Positions 1 to 8,084 are shown, counted from the stretch's first letter. The stretch: 64,000 bases of DNA from a bacterium (GCA_016125045.1 WGML01000002.1:310001-374000), one strand, 5' to 3'. The notes: a model not told the origin generated them from the sequence alone. Numbers and translations: made by a program.

Positions 1-504
1 ATCATCCTCATCCCGCTGAGCCTGTTCCAGACCTGCCCGTCGAGCCTTCAGGAGGCCGTCACCGCGGTCACCGAGAGGGGAGCGATGGTGGTGGTTCCGG
101 CCGGCAACCAGCGGGTGGATGTGTCGCTGGCCTCACCCGGCGGATGCAAGGGCGTGATCTCGGTGGCGGCCATCACCCGCTCGGGACGGATGCCCGACTA
201 TTCGAACTGGGGTGCGGACCTGCTCGCGCCCGGCGGGAATCTCAAGGAGGATGTCGACGGCGACGGCCGTCCGGACGGGATTGTCGGCGCGAAGTATTCC
301 AGCGGCTGTCTCGGCGCGGATGGCGCGCAGGCGGACGCGTGCGAGTACAGTTTCGAGCAGGGCACATCGATGGCGGCGTCGATCGCCGCGGGCGCGCTCG
401 CGCTCCTGAAATCGCGCCACATGGGGGAGTCCGCCGCCGACCTCAGGACGCGGCTGCTGGCCGCGACCCGGCCGATGGGGGCGGTGACGTGTTCGGCCTC
501 CTGA
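1..504 (+). CDS. Subtilisin-like (S8) serine protease, C-terminal part, cut by the window edge
   Basis: The reading frame is open from base 1, so the N-terminus lies outside the window. Visible are the oxyanion-hole stretch VVVPAGNQ and the active-site serine motif GTSMAAS, in the order and spacing of the C-terminal half of subtilases. It would be a secreted or periplasmic endopeptidase; the Asp and His parts of the triad are outside the window. The frame stops at TGA 502-504 after MGAVTCSAS. The next 31 codons in the same frame read like the usual end of the family (CGAGQLDLALAD), so this gene may carry a premature stop. Family call firm; functional state uncertain. Confidence 0.85.
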   Translation: MILIPLSLFQTCPSSLQEAVTAVTERGAMVVVPAGNQRVDVSLASPGGCKGVISVAAITRSGRMPDYSNWGADLLAPGGNLKEDVDGDGRPDGIVGAKYSSGCLGADGAQADACEYSFEQGTSMAASIAAGALALLKSRHMGESAADLRTRLLAATRPMGAVTCSAS

Positions 505-600
505 GAGGCGTTTCCGAGCGCTCCGAAAATCCCGGGGCTCGACAATCGGTGTCTGCGCTCCTGCGGCGCGGGCCAGCTCGATCTTGCGCTCGCGGACTGA
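505..600 (+). other. In-frame continuation of the S8 protease beyond the TGA at 502-504
   Basis: Read in the same frame as the protease, this segment has no stop until TGA 598-600 and ends with RSCGAGQLDLALAD. Subtilase domains commonly finish with a Cys-Gly-Ala-Gly-x-hydrophobic-Asp segment of this type. The segment is therefore best explained as the original C-terminus, now separated by a nonsense codon (real mutation, sequencing error, or rare readthrough). Confidence 0.6.
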
Positions 601-629
601 GCGGACGGACTGAAACAGGGGAGGCGGAC

Positions 630-1421
630 ATGGCCACGGTGGCGAGATCGATCATCGCGTTCAACACGGCGACCGAGAGCGAGAACCGCATCCATGACGA
701 CGCCACCGCGAGCCGCTTCGGCTTTGCGGGCGGGCTCGTGCCGGGCGTCGACGTGTTCGGCTACATGGCGCATGGACCGGCGAAGGCCTGGGGCGAGGAC
801 TGGCTGAGATCGGGCCGCATGCAGGCGCGCTTCCTGAAGCCCGTCTATGACGGCCGCGAGGCCGTACTCGACGCCGTCGAGACAGCGCCCGGCGAGATGC
901 GGCTGACCCTGTCGTCCGGCGGCGAGGTGTGCGGCGTCGGCCGAGCGATGCAGGGCGCGGGCGACGATCCCGTCATCATTCCGGGGCGCGGCGTGACCCT
1001 CCCTCCCGAGCGGCGGCCGAAAGCGTCGCCGGACTCCCTTCTCGTCGGCCAGCGGCTCGGCTTCCGCCCGGAGCCCTACACGACCGCGCTGGGGCTTCAG
1101 CACATCAATGACATCCGCGACGACCCGGCGCTGTTCGCCCATGGACGCATCGCGAACCCTGCCTACCTTCTGCGGCGGGCGAACCAGATCCTCGTCGAGG
1201 CGGTCGTGCTGGGGCCGTGGATCCATGTCGAGAGCGATATCCGCCTGCATGCGCTCGCCGTCGACGGCGACACGCTCGATGTGCGCGCCGAAGTCGCCCG
1301 CAATTTCGAGAGCAAGGGGCATCTGATCGTGGTGCTCGATGTCGCCATTCTGGTCGGCGACCGCCCGGTGATGAGCGGGGCCCACACCGCGATCTACGAA
1401 CCGCGGCAGGTGAGGGGATAG
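630..1421 (+). CDS. MaoC-like hotdog-fold protein
   Basis: A 263-residue protein. ATG 630 is preceded by a purine-rich ribosome site (gggaggcgg), while longer frames run through the protease gene. The N-terminal part has a MaoC/hydratase-like look: an RIHDDATASRFGFAGGLVPG segment (Asp and His followed by a Gly/Pro turn), and a second hotdog-like half ends near residue 255. MaoC-type proteins hydrate or dehydrate acyl thioesters, but I cannot identify a complete catalytic D-x-N-x-x-H motif, so the substrate and even catalysis are open. Its stop lies 15 bp from the convergent end of the ParA cassette. Confidence 0.6.
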   Translation: MATVARSIIAFNTATESENRIHDDATASRFGFAGGLVPGVDVFGYMAHGPAKAWGEDWLRSGRMQARFLKPVYDGREAVLDAVETAPGEMRLTLSSGGEVCGVGRAMQGAGDDPVIIPGRGVTLPPERRPKASPDSLLVGQRLGFRPEPYTTALGLQHINDIRDDPALFAHGRIANPAYLLRRANQILVEAVVLGPWIHVESDIRLHALAVDGDTLDVRAEVARNFESKGHLIVVLDVAILVGDRPVMSGAHTAIYEPRQVRG

Positions 1422-1436
1422 CGGTTGGTTCCAGCC

Positions 1437-1823
1437 TTACCTTGCAGCGACAGGCTTCGCTTTCCGAGACGATCCACGCGGTTTCGGCGGCGGCGGAGGG
1501 GCTGGTTCGCGGCGACTGGCGGCGAGGTCCCGAAGCTCCATCTGCAACTCCCGGTGAATCGGTTCCTTGGGGAGCTTGCGATTCGGGTTCCAAAGCTTTG
1601 ACAGGGCTTTCATCTGGGCGAGAGTCATCTGCTGAATCACTTCATCGATCATCAGGCCGTGCCCATCCGCTCGCAGGCGGCGAACTGCTTCGAGTCCGAG
1701 CGACTTGAACAGCGGGTCGATCGCCGCTGCGAACAGTTTCTTGCGCATCTTGGCTGTGTTGGTCGCACTCAGCGTGGTGATGTGCATGGCCGCTGTGATG
1801 CCGCGAGTGAGGTCGACGATCAT
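1437..1823 (-). CDS. Small basic proline-rich protein, third gene of the ParA cassette
   Basis: A 128-residue protein. The start ATG (1823-1821) overlaps the ParA stop TGA (1822-1820) as ATGA, which decides the start over a longer upstream frame and implies translational coupling. The body (about residues 20-95) looks helical and charged; the tail holds a run of prolines followed by a Lys/Arg-rich end (KPRGSSRKAKPVAAR), as expected of a nucleic-acid or acidic-surface binder. No known family recognised. Because ParA ATPases work with a small partner that stimulates ATP hydrolysis or connects cargo, a partner role is a reasonable guess only. Confidence 0.65.
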   Translation of the reverse strand: MIVDLTRGITAAMHITTLSATNTAKMRKKLFAAAIDPLFKSLGLEAVRRLRADGHGLMIDEVIQQMTLAQMKALSKLWNPNRKLPKEPIHRELQMELRDLAASRREPAPPPPPKPRGSSRKAKPVAAR

Positions 1824-2713
1824 GGAGTGACTCCGAAGATATCGGCCTTGATGAGTTCGCAAACTTTCAGGATGTCTGTCTTTACGCTTGACGGGTACAT
1901 CTGATTCCAGCTAACCGGTTCGATCGCCTGTATCCCGATCGGCACTTTAACATACTGCCCGATGCCAACGTGCTGCCGCTGTTCACCGACCGTATTCGAG
2001 TCCTTGATTCCGAAGGGAGTGATCGGAAAGTTTTTGGCGAGCAGGTGGTCCACATTGTCCATCCAGTTCGACGCAGGGTCGAACTGGGTCCATAGGGTGC
2101 GGATGTAGTTGGATTCGCGAATGGGAGTCGCGTCGAGGGCGTCCTTGAAGACTTGCATTCCCCAAGCCGAAAGCGGATCCGGGACACAGGGCACTATGAT
2201 CGCGTCCGAGTTTCGGATGACCGTTTCGAACAGCTCGAACATGCCCGGGGGCGTGTCGATCAGAATAACATCGTACTCGGCCCGCAGGAGTCGCAAGAGT
2301 TTGCGGAACCGATGCACGGGCTTGGTGTTGCCGAGGCGGATGGGGCCGTATTTGCGACGCAGCCGACGTTCGTATTCCCAGAAGTCCGGTGAAATGGGCA
2401 CGATCGAGAGTGGGACATCCGGCCTGTCCGAGGGCGCTCGCGCCATCCTACGCAAAACGAGAGTGAGGTCCGGACTTTTCTTGTCGAGGGTGGACGATTC
2501 AAGCGTTCGGTGCAGAAACTTCGACTCGATCTCTTTCGAGAACAAAAGCTCGTCTCCGAGCAGGGCATGAGAGGCCGTTCCTTGAGGATCGGTGTCTATG
2601 ACCACGGTCTTGTAGCCGTCTTGGGTTTGAAACGCCTGCGCGAGCGCGATGGTGGTCGTGGTCTTTCCGACGCCGCCCTTGCGATTGCAAATCGAAATGA
2701 TCTTGCCGCTCAT
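1820..2713 (-). CDS. ParA/MinD-type ATPase (orphan, no ParB)
   Basis: A 297-residue protein. It has the deviant Walker A of the ParA/Soj family, KGGVGKT (residues 12-18), the A' motif VVIDTDPQGTAS (residues 37-48) and Walker B DVILIDTPPG (residues 148-157). The family forms ATP-dependent dimers that bind DNA or membranes and position cargo. There is no ParB or parS-like sequence nearby. It overlaps the upstream gene (ATG 2713 with TGA 2712-2710) and the downstream gene by 4 bp each, so the three are almost certainly one operon. The stretch is visibly less GC-rich than its neighbours. Family certain; role in plasmid-like partition, defence or other localisation unknown. Confidence 0.93.
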   Translation of the reverse strand: MSGKIISICNRKGGVGKTTTTIALAQAFQTQDGYKTVVIDTDPQGTASHALLGDELLFSKEIESKFLHRTLESSTLDKKSPDLTLVLRRMARAPSDRPDVPLSIVPISPDFWEYERRLRRKYGPIRLGNTKPVHRFRKLLRLLRAEYDVILIDTPPGMFELFETVIRNSDAIIVPCVPDPLSAWGMQVFKDALDATPIRESNYIRTLWTQFDPASNWMDNVDHLLAKNFPITPFGIKDSNTVGEQRQHVGIGQYVKVPIGIQAIEPVSWNQMYPSSVKTDILKVCELIKADIFGVTP

Positions 2714-3495
2714 TCCCCCTCCAGCCAGGATCGCATCCTGTCGTTGTCGTCGGCGGAGAAACGGTCCGCGATAAAATCGTCCACGGCAAACGGTTCCGGG
2801 GAGGCTTTTTGCGGGTCAAGTTCTGTAATCCAAGTCTCGAACCGATTGGGGTCCGCGAAGTGGATGAAACCGATCCCGTGCCGCGCGCACTGGGAGAAAA
2901 TCGGATCAAATGACTTCGAGAGATTTCGATCAGGGACGTGCCAGACAAGATAGGCGAAGTGGACATAGCGTGTGTGGGCGAGTGCTTCATGAACGCCAAT
3001 GACGCTGCCATTGTCGGCGCGCTTCAATTCGAAGCCATATAGCTCGACCTCGCGCACATTTGTGGATCGGAACCGTCGCGATGATGCGACTGTAAAGTCC
3101 GGTCGTGTCCACACGCCTGCTGCTCCTCCAGCTGATGTGTCCCGGACGATATGGTGCTCTCCAACGCGCAGGTTCGGCACGAACTCCTGCCGCAACCAGG
3201 CGTCGAGATTTGGCATCAAGTGCTTTTCGAGTTTGGCGCCTCGCTGCGGGTTTCCCGGAGTCGGTTCGATAGTCTGGGCGGCGCCGGCGAGCACGACCCA
3301 GGTCGTCGGCCCGGTCGTCAGAAGGATGGTCTTAGCGCTGCGGAGGGTTTCGATTGAGGTCTCGAACGCCTCCGGGGAGATTTCGGTCCCGATCTCGAAA
3401 GCGGCGCTGTTCCAGAGGTCACGATATCTTCGACGTTCGTTGCCATCCGTGAGAATTCGCACGATCGCCGCTTTTACGCGGGCGAGGTCCGACAT
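2710..3495 (-). CDS. Winged-helix plus PD-(D/E)XK nuclease-like protein
   Basis: A 261-residue protein. I start at ATG 3495 (MSDLARVKAA), preceded by a G-rich ribosome site; a longer frame adds 23 unlikely residues. Residues 1-70 look like a winged-helix domain (LWNSAAFEIG, then a strand-turn-strand TTWVVLAG). Residues 85-220 carry a PD-(D/E)XK nuclease pattern: PDF with Asp133, then ELYGFELKRAD with Glu156-x-Lys158, followed by a helix with HEALAH (169-174). The pattern resembles the HTH-plus-nuclease proteins of COG2958. It precedes parA with an ATGA overlap. The nuclease call is by motif only; metal-dependent DNA cleavage is inferred. Confidence 0.7.
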   Translation of the reverse strand: MSDLARVKAAIVRILTDGNERRRYRDLWNSAAFEIGTEISPEAFETSIETLRSAKTILLTTGPTTWVVLAGAAQTIEPTPGNPQRGAKLEKHLMPNLDAWLRQEFVPNLRVGEHHIVRDTSAGGAAGVWTRPDFTVASSRRFRSTNVREVELYGFELKRADNGSVIGVHEALAHTRYVHFAYLVWHVPDRNLSKSFDPIFSQCARHGIGFIHFADPNRFETWITELDPQKASPEPFAVDDFIADRFSADDNDRMRSWLEGE

Positions 3496-3541
3496 CGCCG
3501 CCCCCCCAATCAGACACCGTTGCCGTTGACGCTGAGTGTCC

Positions 3542-3555
3542 GCTCCGATCGGAGC
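3542..3555. promoter_or_regulatory. Perfect 14-bp palindrome upstream of the ParA cassette
   Basis: GCTCCGATCGGAGC is fully self-complementary and lies 47 bp upstream of the start of the winged-helix/nuclease gene, in the 93-bp gap after the HEPN-like gene. The position fits an operator for an autoregulating DNA-binding protein of the cassette. No binding evidence exists; palindromes of this length can occur by chance. Confidence 0.4.
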
Positions 3556-3588
3556 ATCCTGCAAACAGAACGAATGCGCAATAGACTC

Positions 3589-4212
3589 TCACCCCGGCAG
3601 ATAGTGCTCCATCGCGGTTTCGATCGAATCAAGCGCGTCGGCGACGCGGGCCGAGTGACCGCGTTCGGCGTTGCGCAGATAGGCCGGCTGGGTGACGGCG
3701 AGGTGGCGGATCACCCTGCACGCCGCGAGGATCATCGGCGGAATCTCACCAAGGTCGATCGTCCAGCCGTCCTCCGAGAAATGCAGAAACGTGTTGCGCA
3801 GATCGATCAGCTCGTCGAGCGCCTCGTCGGTCTCTCGGTTGAGCGGAAGCTGAAAGGGCGGGCGCAGGAAGTCCGGGTTCGCCACCCGCTCGATCAGGGA
3901 GAACGGCGAGACGATCCGCGGCTCGCGAAGCGCGAGCGGCTTTCGTCCGGTGCGTCCGTTGCGGGTCCAGCGGGCGACGTCGCGGGCGTCGCGGCGCGTC
4001 ATGCCCTTCGTTCCGTATTCGTCGTCATAGTCGAGCGCGCACAGGCAGGCGTTCTGGAGCGCGAGGACCATCGCGATCACGAGCCAGCGGAACGCGCCAG
4101 GGTCCTCCTCGACGCGCGCCGACTGCATCGCGGCGAATTCGACGCAGGCGAGCAGCTCGCGCGGCTGGCTGGTCTGGAAGGTGCGGTCGGGGTGATCAGG
4201 CGCGTCTGTCAT
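3589..4212 (-). CDS. HEPN-like uncharacterised protein
   Basis: A 207-residue, mostly alpha-helical protein. The start is ATG 4212 (MTDAPDHP). Residues 136-150 read LIDLRNTFLHFSEDGW, where Arg139-Asn-x3-His144 matches the RxxxxH signature of HEPN ribonuclease-type domains. Many HEPN proteins act as RNases in toxin-antitoxin or antiviral systems, but others have lost catalysis. It is transcribed in the same direction as the ParA/nuclease cassette, 93 bp upstream of it, and may be part of the same accessory block. The rest of the protein is not recognised. Confidence 0.55.
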   Translation of the reverse strand: MTDAPDHPDRTFQTSQPRELLACVEFAAMQSARVEEDPGAFRWLVIAMVLALQNACLCALDYDDEYGTKGMTRRDARDVARWTRNGRTGRKPLALREPRIVSPFSLIERVANPDFLRPPFQLPLNRETDEALDELIDLRNTFLHFSEDGWTIDLGEIPPMILAACRVIRHLAVTQPAYLRNAERGHSARVADALDSIETAMEHYLPG

Positions 4213-4322
4213 GGCGCGAAGGATGGTGCGCGCGGTCGATTTCGTCCAGACGATGAAGCCACACGTATGAGTTGAACCGGCCGCCGCGCTCGCCGGCGCA
4301 CCGCCAACCGATGGAGATGAGG

Positions 4323-5189
4323 ATGATTGCACCGAACCGCACGGCCATGGTGACCGGCGCGTCGAGCGGCATCGGATGGGGCGCGGTGAAGGTGCTCGCC
4401 GCGAACGGGTTCCAGGTGTTCGGGTCGGTGCGCAAGGCTGCGGACGCGGACAAGCTGAAGCAGGAGTTCGGCGACCGGTTCACGCCGGTCCTGTTCGATG
4501 TGACGGACGAGGAGCGGGTTCGCGCCGGCGCCGAGGAGGTGAGGGCGGCGCTCGGCGGCCGGCGGCTCGGCGGGCTTGTCAACAATGCCGGCATCGCGGT
4601 CGGCGGGCCGCTGCTGCACCTGCCGGTCGCGGACTTCCGCAAGCAACTGGAGGTGAACCTCACGGGTGTGCTCATCGCAACGCAGGCGTTCGCGCCCCTG
4701 CTCGGCGCTGACCCGTCGCTCGAGGGGCCCGCGGGGCGGATCGTCAATATCGGGTCGGTCGGCGGGCGGCAGGCGTTTCCGTTCATGGGGCCGTACCACA
4801 CGACGAAATTCGGGCTTGAGGGGTTCACCGAAAGCCTGCGCCGGGAGCTGCTGATCTTCGGTATAGACGCCACGCTGATCGCGCCCGGCAGCGTCGCCTC
4901 CGAAATCTGGGGCAAGTCCGACGCCGAGGACTGGTCCGCCTATGACCACACCGCCTTCAAGCGACCGCTCGCGATGATGCGGGACCAGCTTCGCAAGACG
5001 GCGGGCAAGGGTCTGCCGCCGGAACGGATCGGCGAGGCGATCCTGAGGCAGCTCACGGCGGCCAATCCCGCAACGCATGTGACGGTGACGCCTGAACCGT
5101 TCATGGGCTTCCTCTTGAAATGGCTGCCGAAGCGGATGGTGGACAAGGCGGTCGGCGAGCGGATGGGACTTGCTGGCAAGACACGCTAG
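4323..5189 (+). CDS. Short-chain dehydrogenase/reductase (SDR)
   Basis: A 288-residue NAD(P)-dependent oxidoreductase. It has the cofactor motif TGASSGIG (residues 11-18), LVNNAGIAVGG, the catalytic Ser145 (NIGSVGG) and YxxxK (Tyr158, Lys162; YHTTKFG). ATG 4323 is chosen because GGAG sits 6 bases upstream; ATG 4311 in the same frame has no ribosome site. The C-terminal extension (MGFLLKWLPKRMVDKAVG) looks amphipathic and could contact the membrane, as in some SDRs acting on lipids or retinoids. Substrate unknown. Confidence 0.9.
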   Translation: MIAPNRTAMVTGASSGIGWGAVKVLAANGFQVFGSVRKAADADKLKQEFGDRFTPVLFDVTDEERVRAGAEEVRAALGGRRLGGLVNNAGIAVGGPLLHLPVADFRKQLEVNLTGVLIATQAFAPLLGADPSLEGPAGRIVNIGSVGGRQAFPFMGPYHTTKFGLEGFTESLRRELLIFGIDATLIAPGSVASEIWGKSDAEDWSAYDHTAFKRPLAMMRDQLRKTAGKGLPPERIGEAILRQLTAANPATHVTVTPEPFMGFLLKWLPKRMVDKAVGERMGLAGKTR

Positions 5190-5264
5190 CGCGCGGGCCC
5201 CCGGCGGACTATATCGCGCGTCCTGAACGTTTGCTGCGGGCCTTGACCCCGCTGGAGACACGAC

Positions 5265-6545
5265 ATGGCCAGACTGATCGATGCGCGCGGACGGCGTGCG
5301 CCGCCTCCCCCCGTGCCTGACGCCGCCTCCGCTGATTCATGTGCGCTACCTGCCGCGCCGGACTTCGCCGCGCTGAAAGAGATCGATCTTGCCGGGGCCG
5401 ATCTTGATTTCGGATTCGACAAGCCGCGGTCCGAAACCCGCGTTGTCGTCGCGATGTCGGGCGGGGTCGACAGCTCGGTGGTCGCGGCGCTCGTCGCGCA
5501 GGCGGGCTATGAGACGATCGGCGTCACCCTCCAGCTCTATGATCACGGCGCGGCGTTGCAGAAAAAAGGCGCGTGCTGCGCCGGTCAGGACATTCACGAC
5601 GCCCGCCGGGTCGCCGAAGCGCTCGGCGTTCCCCACTATGTGCTCGACTATGAGAGCCGGTTCCGCGAGCAGGTGATGGCCGACTTCGCCGACACCTATC
5701 TTGCGGGGGCGACGCCGATCCCGTGCGTGCGCTGCAATCAGACGGTCAAGTTCACCGACCTCCTGGCGATGGCGCGCGATCTCGGCGCCGACTGCATGGC
5801 GACCGGCCACTACATCCGGCGCGTTGTGGGCGACGGCGGGCCGCAACTCGTCCGCGCGGCTGATCCGGATCGCGATCAAAGCTATTTCCTGTTTGCGACG
5901 ACGCCCGAACAACTGGACTTCCTGCGCTTTCCGCTCGGCGGCATGCGCAAGGATGACGTGCGCCGCGTCGCGGCCGCCGCAGGGCTGCAGGTCGCCGCCA
6001 AACCCGACAGTCAGGACATCTGTTTCGTGCCGGCGGGGAAATACGCCGACATCGTTGAGAAGCTGCGTCCGGGGTCGGCGGAGCCCGGCGACATCGTCGA
6101 CCTGGACGGCCGCGTTCTCGGGCGACATGAGGGCGTGATCCGGTTTACGATCGGGCAGCGTCGCGGGCTCGGGATCGCGACGGGGGATCCCTTGTTTGTC
6201 GTGAAGCTCGACGCGGAGAACCGTCGTGTGATCGTGGGCCCGCGCGAGGCGCTCGCCACGCGTGCGCTGGCGCTTGGCGAGCACAACTGGCTGGCGGAAG
6301 GGACGCTTGTCGCCGCCTGCGCGGAAGGCAGGCCCGCGCTTGCGCGCGTGCGGTCGACGCGTCCGCCCACGCCCGGACGGATGGCGATGGTCGAGGGAGC
6401 ACCGGGCTTCGTGTTTGATGAGCCGGAAGAGGGCGTCGCGCCCGGACAGGCGTGCGTGCTCTATGATGCGCCCGATGGCCGGCGCATGCTCGGCGGCGGG
6501 TTTATTCTCGGAACGGTGAGCGCGGCCGAGGCATCCGGAACTTGA
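5265..6545 (+). CDS. mnmA: tRNA-specific 2-thiouridylase MnmA
   Basis: MnmA adenylates and thiolates U34 of the Lys, Glu and Gln tRNAs in the cytoplasm. Visible are the ATP-pyrophosphatase loop SGGVDSS (residues 65-71), the catalytic Cys157 in [11 protein letters not shown] and the persulfide Cys253 in QDICFV, plus the TIGQRRGLG segment of the central domain. At 426 residues it is longer than the usual 360-390 because of an N-terminal extension of about 55 residues rich in Ala and Pro; ATG 5265 is the first start in the frame, so a later start cannot be excluded. Single gene, followed 23 bp later by the TIR fusion gene. Confidence 0.97.
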   Translation: MARLIDARGRRAPPPPVPDAASADSCALPAAPDFAALKEIDLAGADLDFGFDKPRSETRVVVAMSGGVDSSVVAALVAQAGYETIGVTLQLYDHGAALQKKGACCAGQDIHDARRVAEALGVPHYVLDYESRFREQVMADFADTYLAGATPIPCVRCNQTVKFTDLLAMARDLGADCMATGHYIRRVVGDGGPQLVRAADPDRDQSYFLFATTPEQLDFLRFPLGGMRKDDVRRVAAAAGLQVAAKPDSQDICFVPAGKYADIVEKLRPGSAEPGDIVDLDGRVLGRHEGVIRFTIGQRRGLGIATGDPLFVVKLDAENRRVIVGPREALATRALALGEHNWLAEGTLVAACAEGRPALARVRSTRPPTPGRMAMVEGAPGFVFDEPEEGVAPGQACVLYDAPDGRRMLGGGFILGTVSAAEASGT

Positions 6546-6568
6546 TCCGTCAATGGGGTGAGGGCTGA

Positions 6569-7543
6569 ATGGTCGACCTGTTTCTGTCCTACGCACGGGA
6601 TGAGCGCGCGCGGGCGTCACCGCTCAAGGAAGCGCTCGAGCGGCGTGGCTTCCGGCCGTTCTTCGATGTCGAGCGCATCGATGGCGGGGCGGAGTTTCCC
6701 GATGTGATCGACGCCGCCGTGAAGTCCGCGAAGGCGGTGATCGGGGTCTGGAGTCCGCACGCGCTTTCCCGTCCATGGGTCAAGCGCGAATGCCGGATCG
6801 GCCAGCTGAGGGGCGTGCTGATTCCGGTCGCGATTGATGCGCTGTCGGAGCTTGAGGTTCCGGCCGAATTCTTCGGCACGCACTATATCGATCTGCGCGG
6901 GTTCACCGGGGCCGACGATCACGAAGGCTTCCAGCAGCTCTTGCGCTCGCTCGACCGCCTCCTGGAGCGCGGCGGCGCTTCCGGCGGCGACGATCGCAAC
7001 CTGGTGCAGTCGGCCGGGACCGCCGAAGAGGACGGCGCGGCGAGCTACCGGATCGTGGTCACGTTCGATGAGGCGGTCCTGGGGGCGGTCAATCGCGTCA
7101 AACTCGCCGATCAGACGATCGATCTCAAGATTCCCGCCGGCGTCGACACCGGGTCGCGCATCCGCCTGCGGGGTCTTGGCCCGATGGTTGGGGGCGTGAA
7201 GACGAATGTCATCGTCGAGATCGAAGTGACGCCCGACCCCGGATTCCGTCGCGAAGGCGATGATGTAAGGTCGGACCTCTCGATTTCGCTGAAAGAGGCG
7301 ATGGACGGAGCGCGGATTCCGGTCCGGGCGCCGGGCGGGTTCGTCATGCTGACGGTGCCGTCGAACTCCAACAGGGGCGACGTGCTCCGGCTGCGCGGGA
7401 AGGGGGTGAAGGACAAGGGCGACCTGCTGGTCCGCATCCAGCTTGCGCTCCCGGACCGGGACAACGCCGACCTCAAGGCGCTGTTGCGGTCCTGGCCCGG
7501 CGCGGATTCGCCGCCATTGCGGCCAACGCCGTCCGGCGGATGA
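6569..7543 (+). CDS. TIR domain fused to a DnaJ C-terminal (client-binding) domain
   Basis: A 324-residue protein. Residues 1-135 form a TIR domain: VDLFLSYARDE at the start, FFDVERI, and SRPWVKRE, where Glu74 occupies the place of the catalytic glutamate of NAD-cleaving TIRs such as SARM1. Residues 160-300 match the two beta-barrel halves of DnaJ/CbpA C-terminal domains (PAGVDTGSRIRLRGLG, then GFRREGDDVRSDLSISLKEA, then RGDVLRLRGKGV). There is no J domain, HPD motif or DnaJ zinc finger. The pairing suggests a sensor that recognises unfolded or foreign protein and triggers a TIR output; that is inference. Start ATG 6569 with a GGGGTGAGG site. Confidence 0.85.
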   Translation: MVDLFLSYARDERARASPLKEALERRGFRPFFDVERIDGGAEFPDVIDAAVKSAKAVIGVWSPHALSRPWVKRECRIGQLRGVLIPVAIDALSELEVPAEFFGTHYIDLRGFTGADDHEGFQQLLRSLDRLLERGGASGGDDRNLVQSAGTAEEDGAASYRIVVTFDEAVLGAVNRVKLADQTIDLKIPAGVDTGSRIRLRGLGPMVGGVKTNVIVEIEVTPDPGFRREGDDVRSDLSISLKEAMDGARIPVRAPGGFVMLTVPSNSNRGDVLRLRGKGVKDKGDLLVRIQLALPDRDNADLKALLRSWPGADSPPLRPTPSGG

Positions 7544-7751
7544 TTGCGCCCCGTCGCGCGCTGCTCGACTGGCGCAAATAGAGCGGATACGAACAATCTG
7601 TATACGGAGGACTTGCCCGGCGCGTGCGCCGGCTTGCGCCGCGGCCGCTGCCGGTGGATGGTTAATGACCAAAGCCGGCGGGGTTTGACGACCCCGCCAT
7701 CCCGGAAACCGCCCCTGCGCTGCCGCCGGGGCTCAGCCAGTGGAGCGAGCC

Positions 7752-8039
7752 GTGATCAAGGTGCTGAAGTCTGAACAAATCCTCGCCGAGTCGAGCAAGT
7801 CGTTCGAGGACGCCGTGAACGGCGCGGTCGAGCGCTTTTCGCATACCGTGCGGGGCGTCCGTTCGGCGAACGTCAACAACATGTCCGCCGTCGTGGCGAA
7901 CGGCAAGGTCGTTTCCTGGCGCGTCAATCTGCAGATGACGTTCGAGGTTGAAGCGCCCGCCAAAGCGTCGGCGAAGGCGTCGACCAAGGCGGCCGCGGCA
8001 TCCCCCGCCCGTGCGATGAAGCCCGGCCGCAAGCGCTGA
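7752..8039 (+). CDS. Dodecin-like protein with a Lys/Ala-rich tail
   Basis: A 95-residue protein from GTG 7752, which has GGAG 6 bases upstream; an in-frame GTG 7740 lacks one. Residues 1-65 match dodecin: SSKSFEDAVNGAV, then the beta strands around VVSWRVNLQMTFEVE. Dodecins assemble as hollow dodecamers that store or buffer flavin. After the domain comes a tail of about 25 residues made of Ala, Lys, Ser and Pro (AKASAKASTKAAAAS, ending KPGRKR), unlike typical dodecins of 65-70 residues, and reminiscent of histone-H1-type DNA-binding tails. Confidence 0.75.
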   Translation: MIKVLKSEQILAESSKSFEDAVNGAVERFSHTVRGVRSANVNNMSAVVANGKVVSWRVNLQMTFEVEAPAKASAKASTKAAAASPARAMKPGRKR

Positions 8040-8064
8040 CCCGCCGGATGGTTGGCTGACCGTC

Positions 8065-8084
8065 CACCCCGAATGACGGGGGTG
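8065..8084 (+). terminator. GC-rich stem-loop after the dodecin-like gene
   Basis: CACCCC at 8065-8070 pairs with GGGGTG at 8079-8084, starting 26 bp after the stop codon. It is followed by TTGT rather than a long T run, so it is a weak terminator candidate. More C/G runs follow up to about 8107 and could form alternative pairings. Confidence 0.35.

Noticed and set aside
1820-2713. ParA as the chromosomal partition gene near the origin
   Set aside because: No parB gene follows, no parS site is seen, and the operon partners are a nuclease-like protein and a small protein. Chromosomal parAB also sits by gidB/gidA genes, which are absent.
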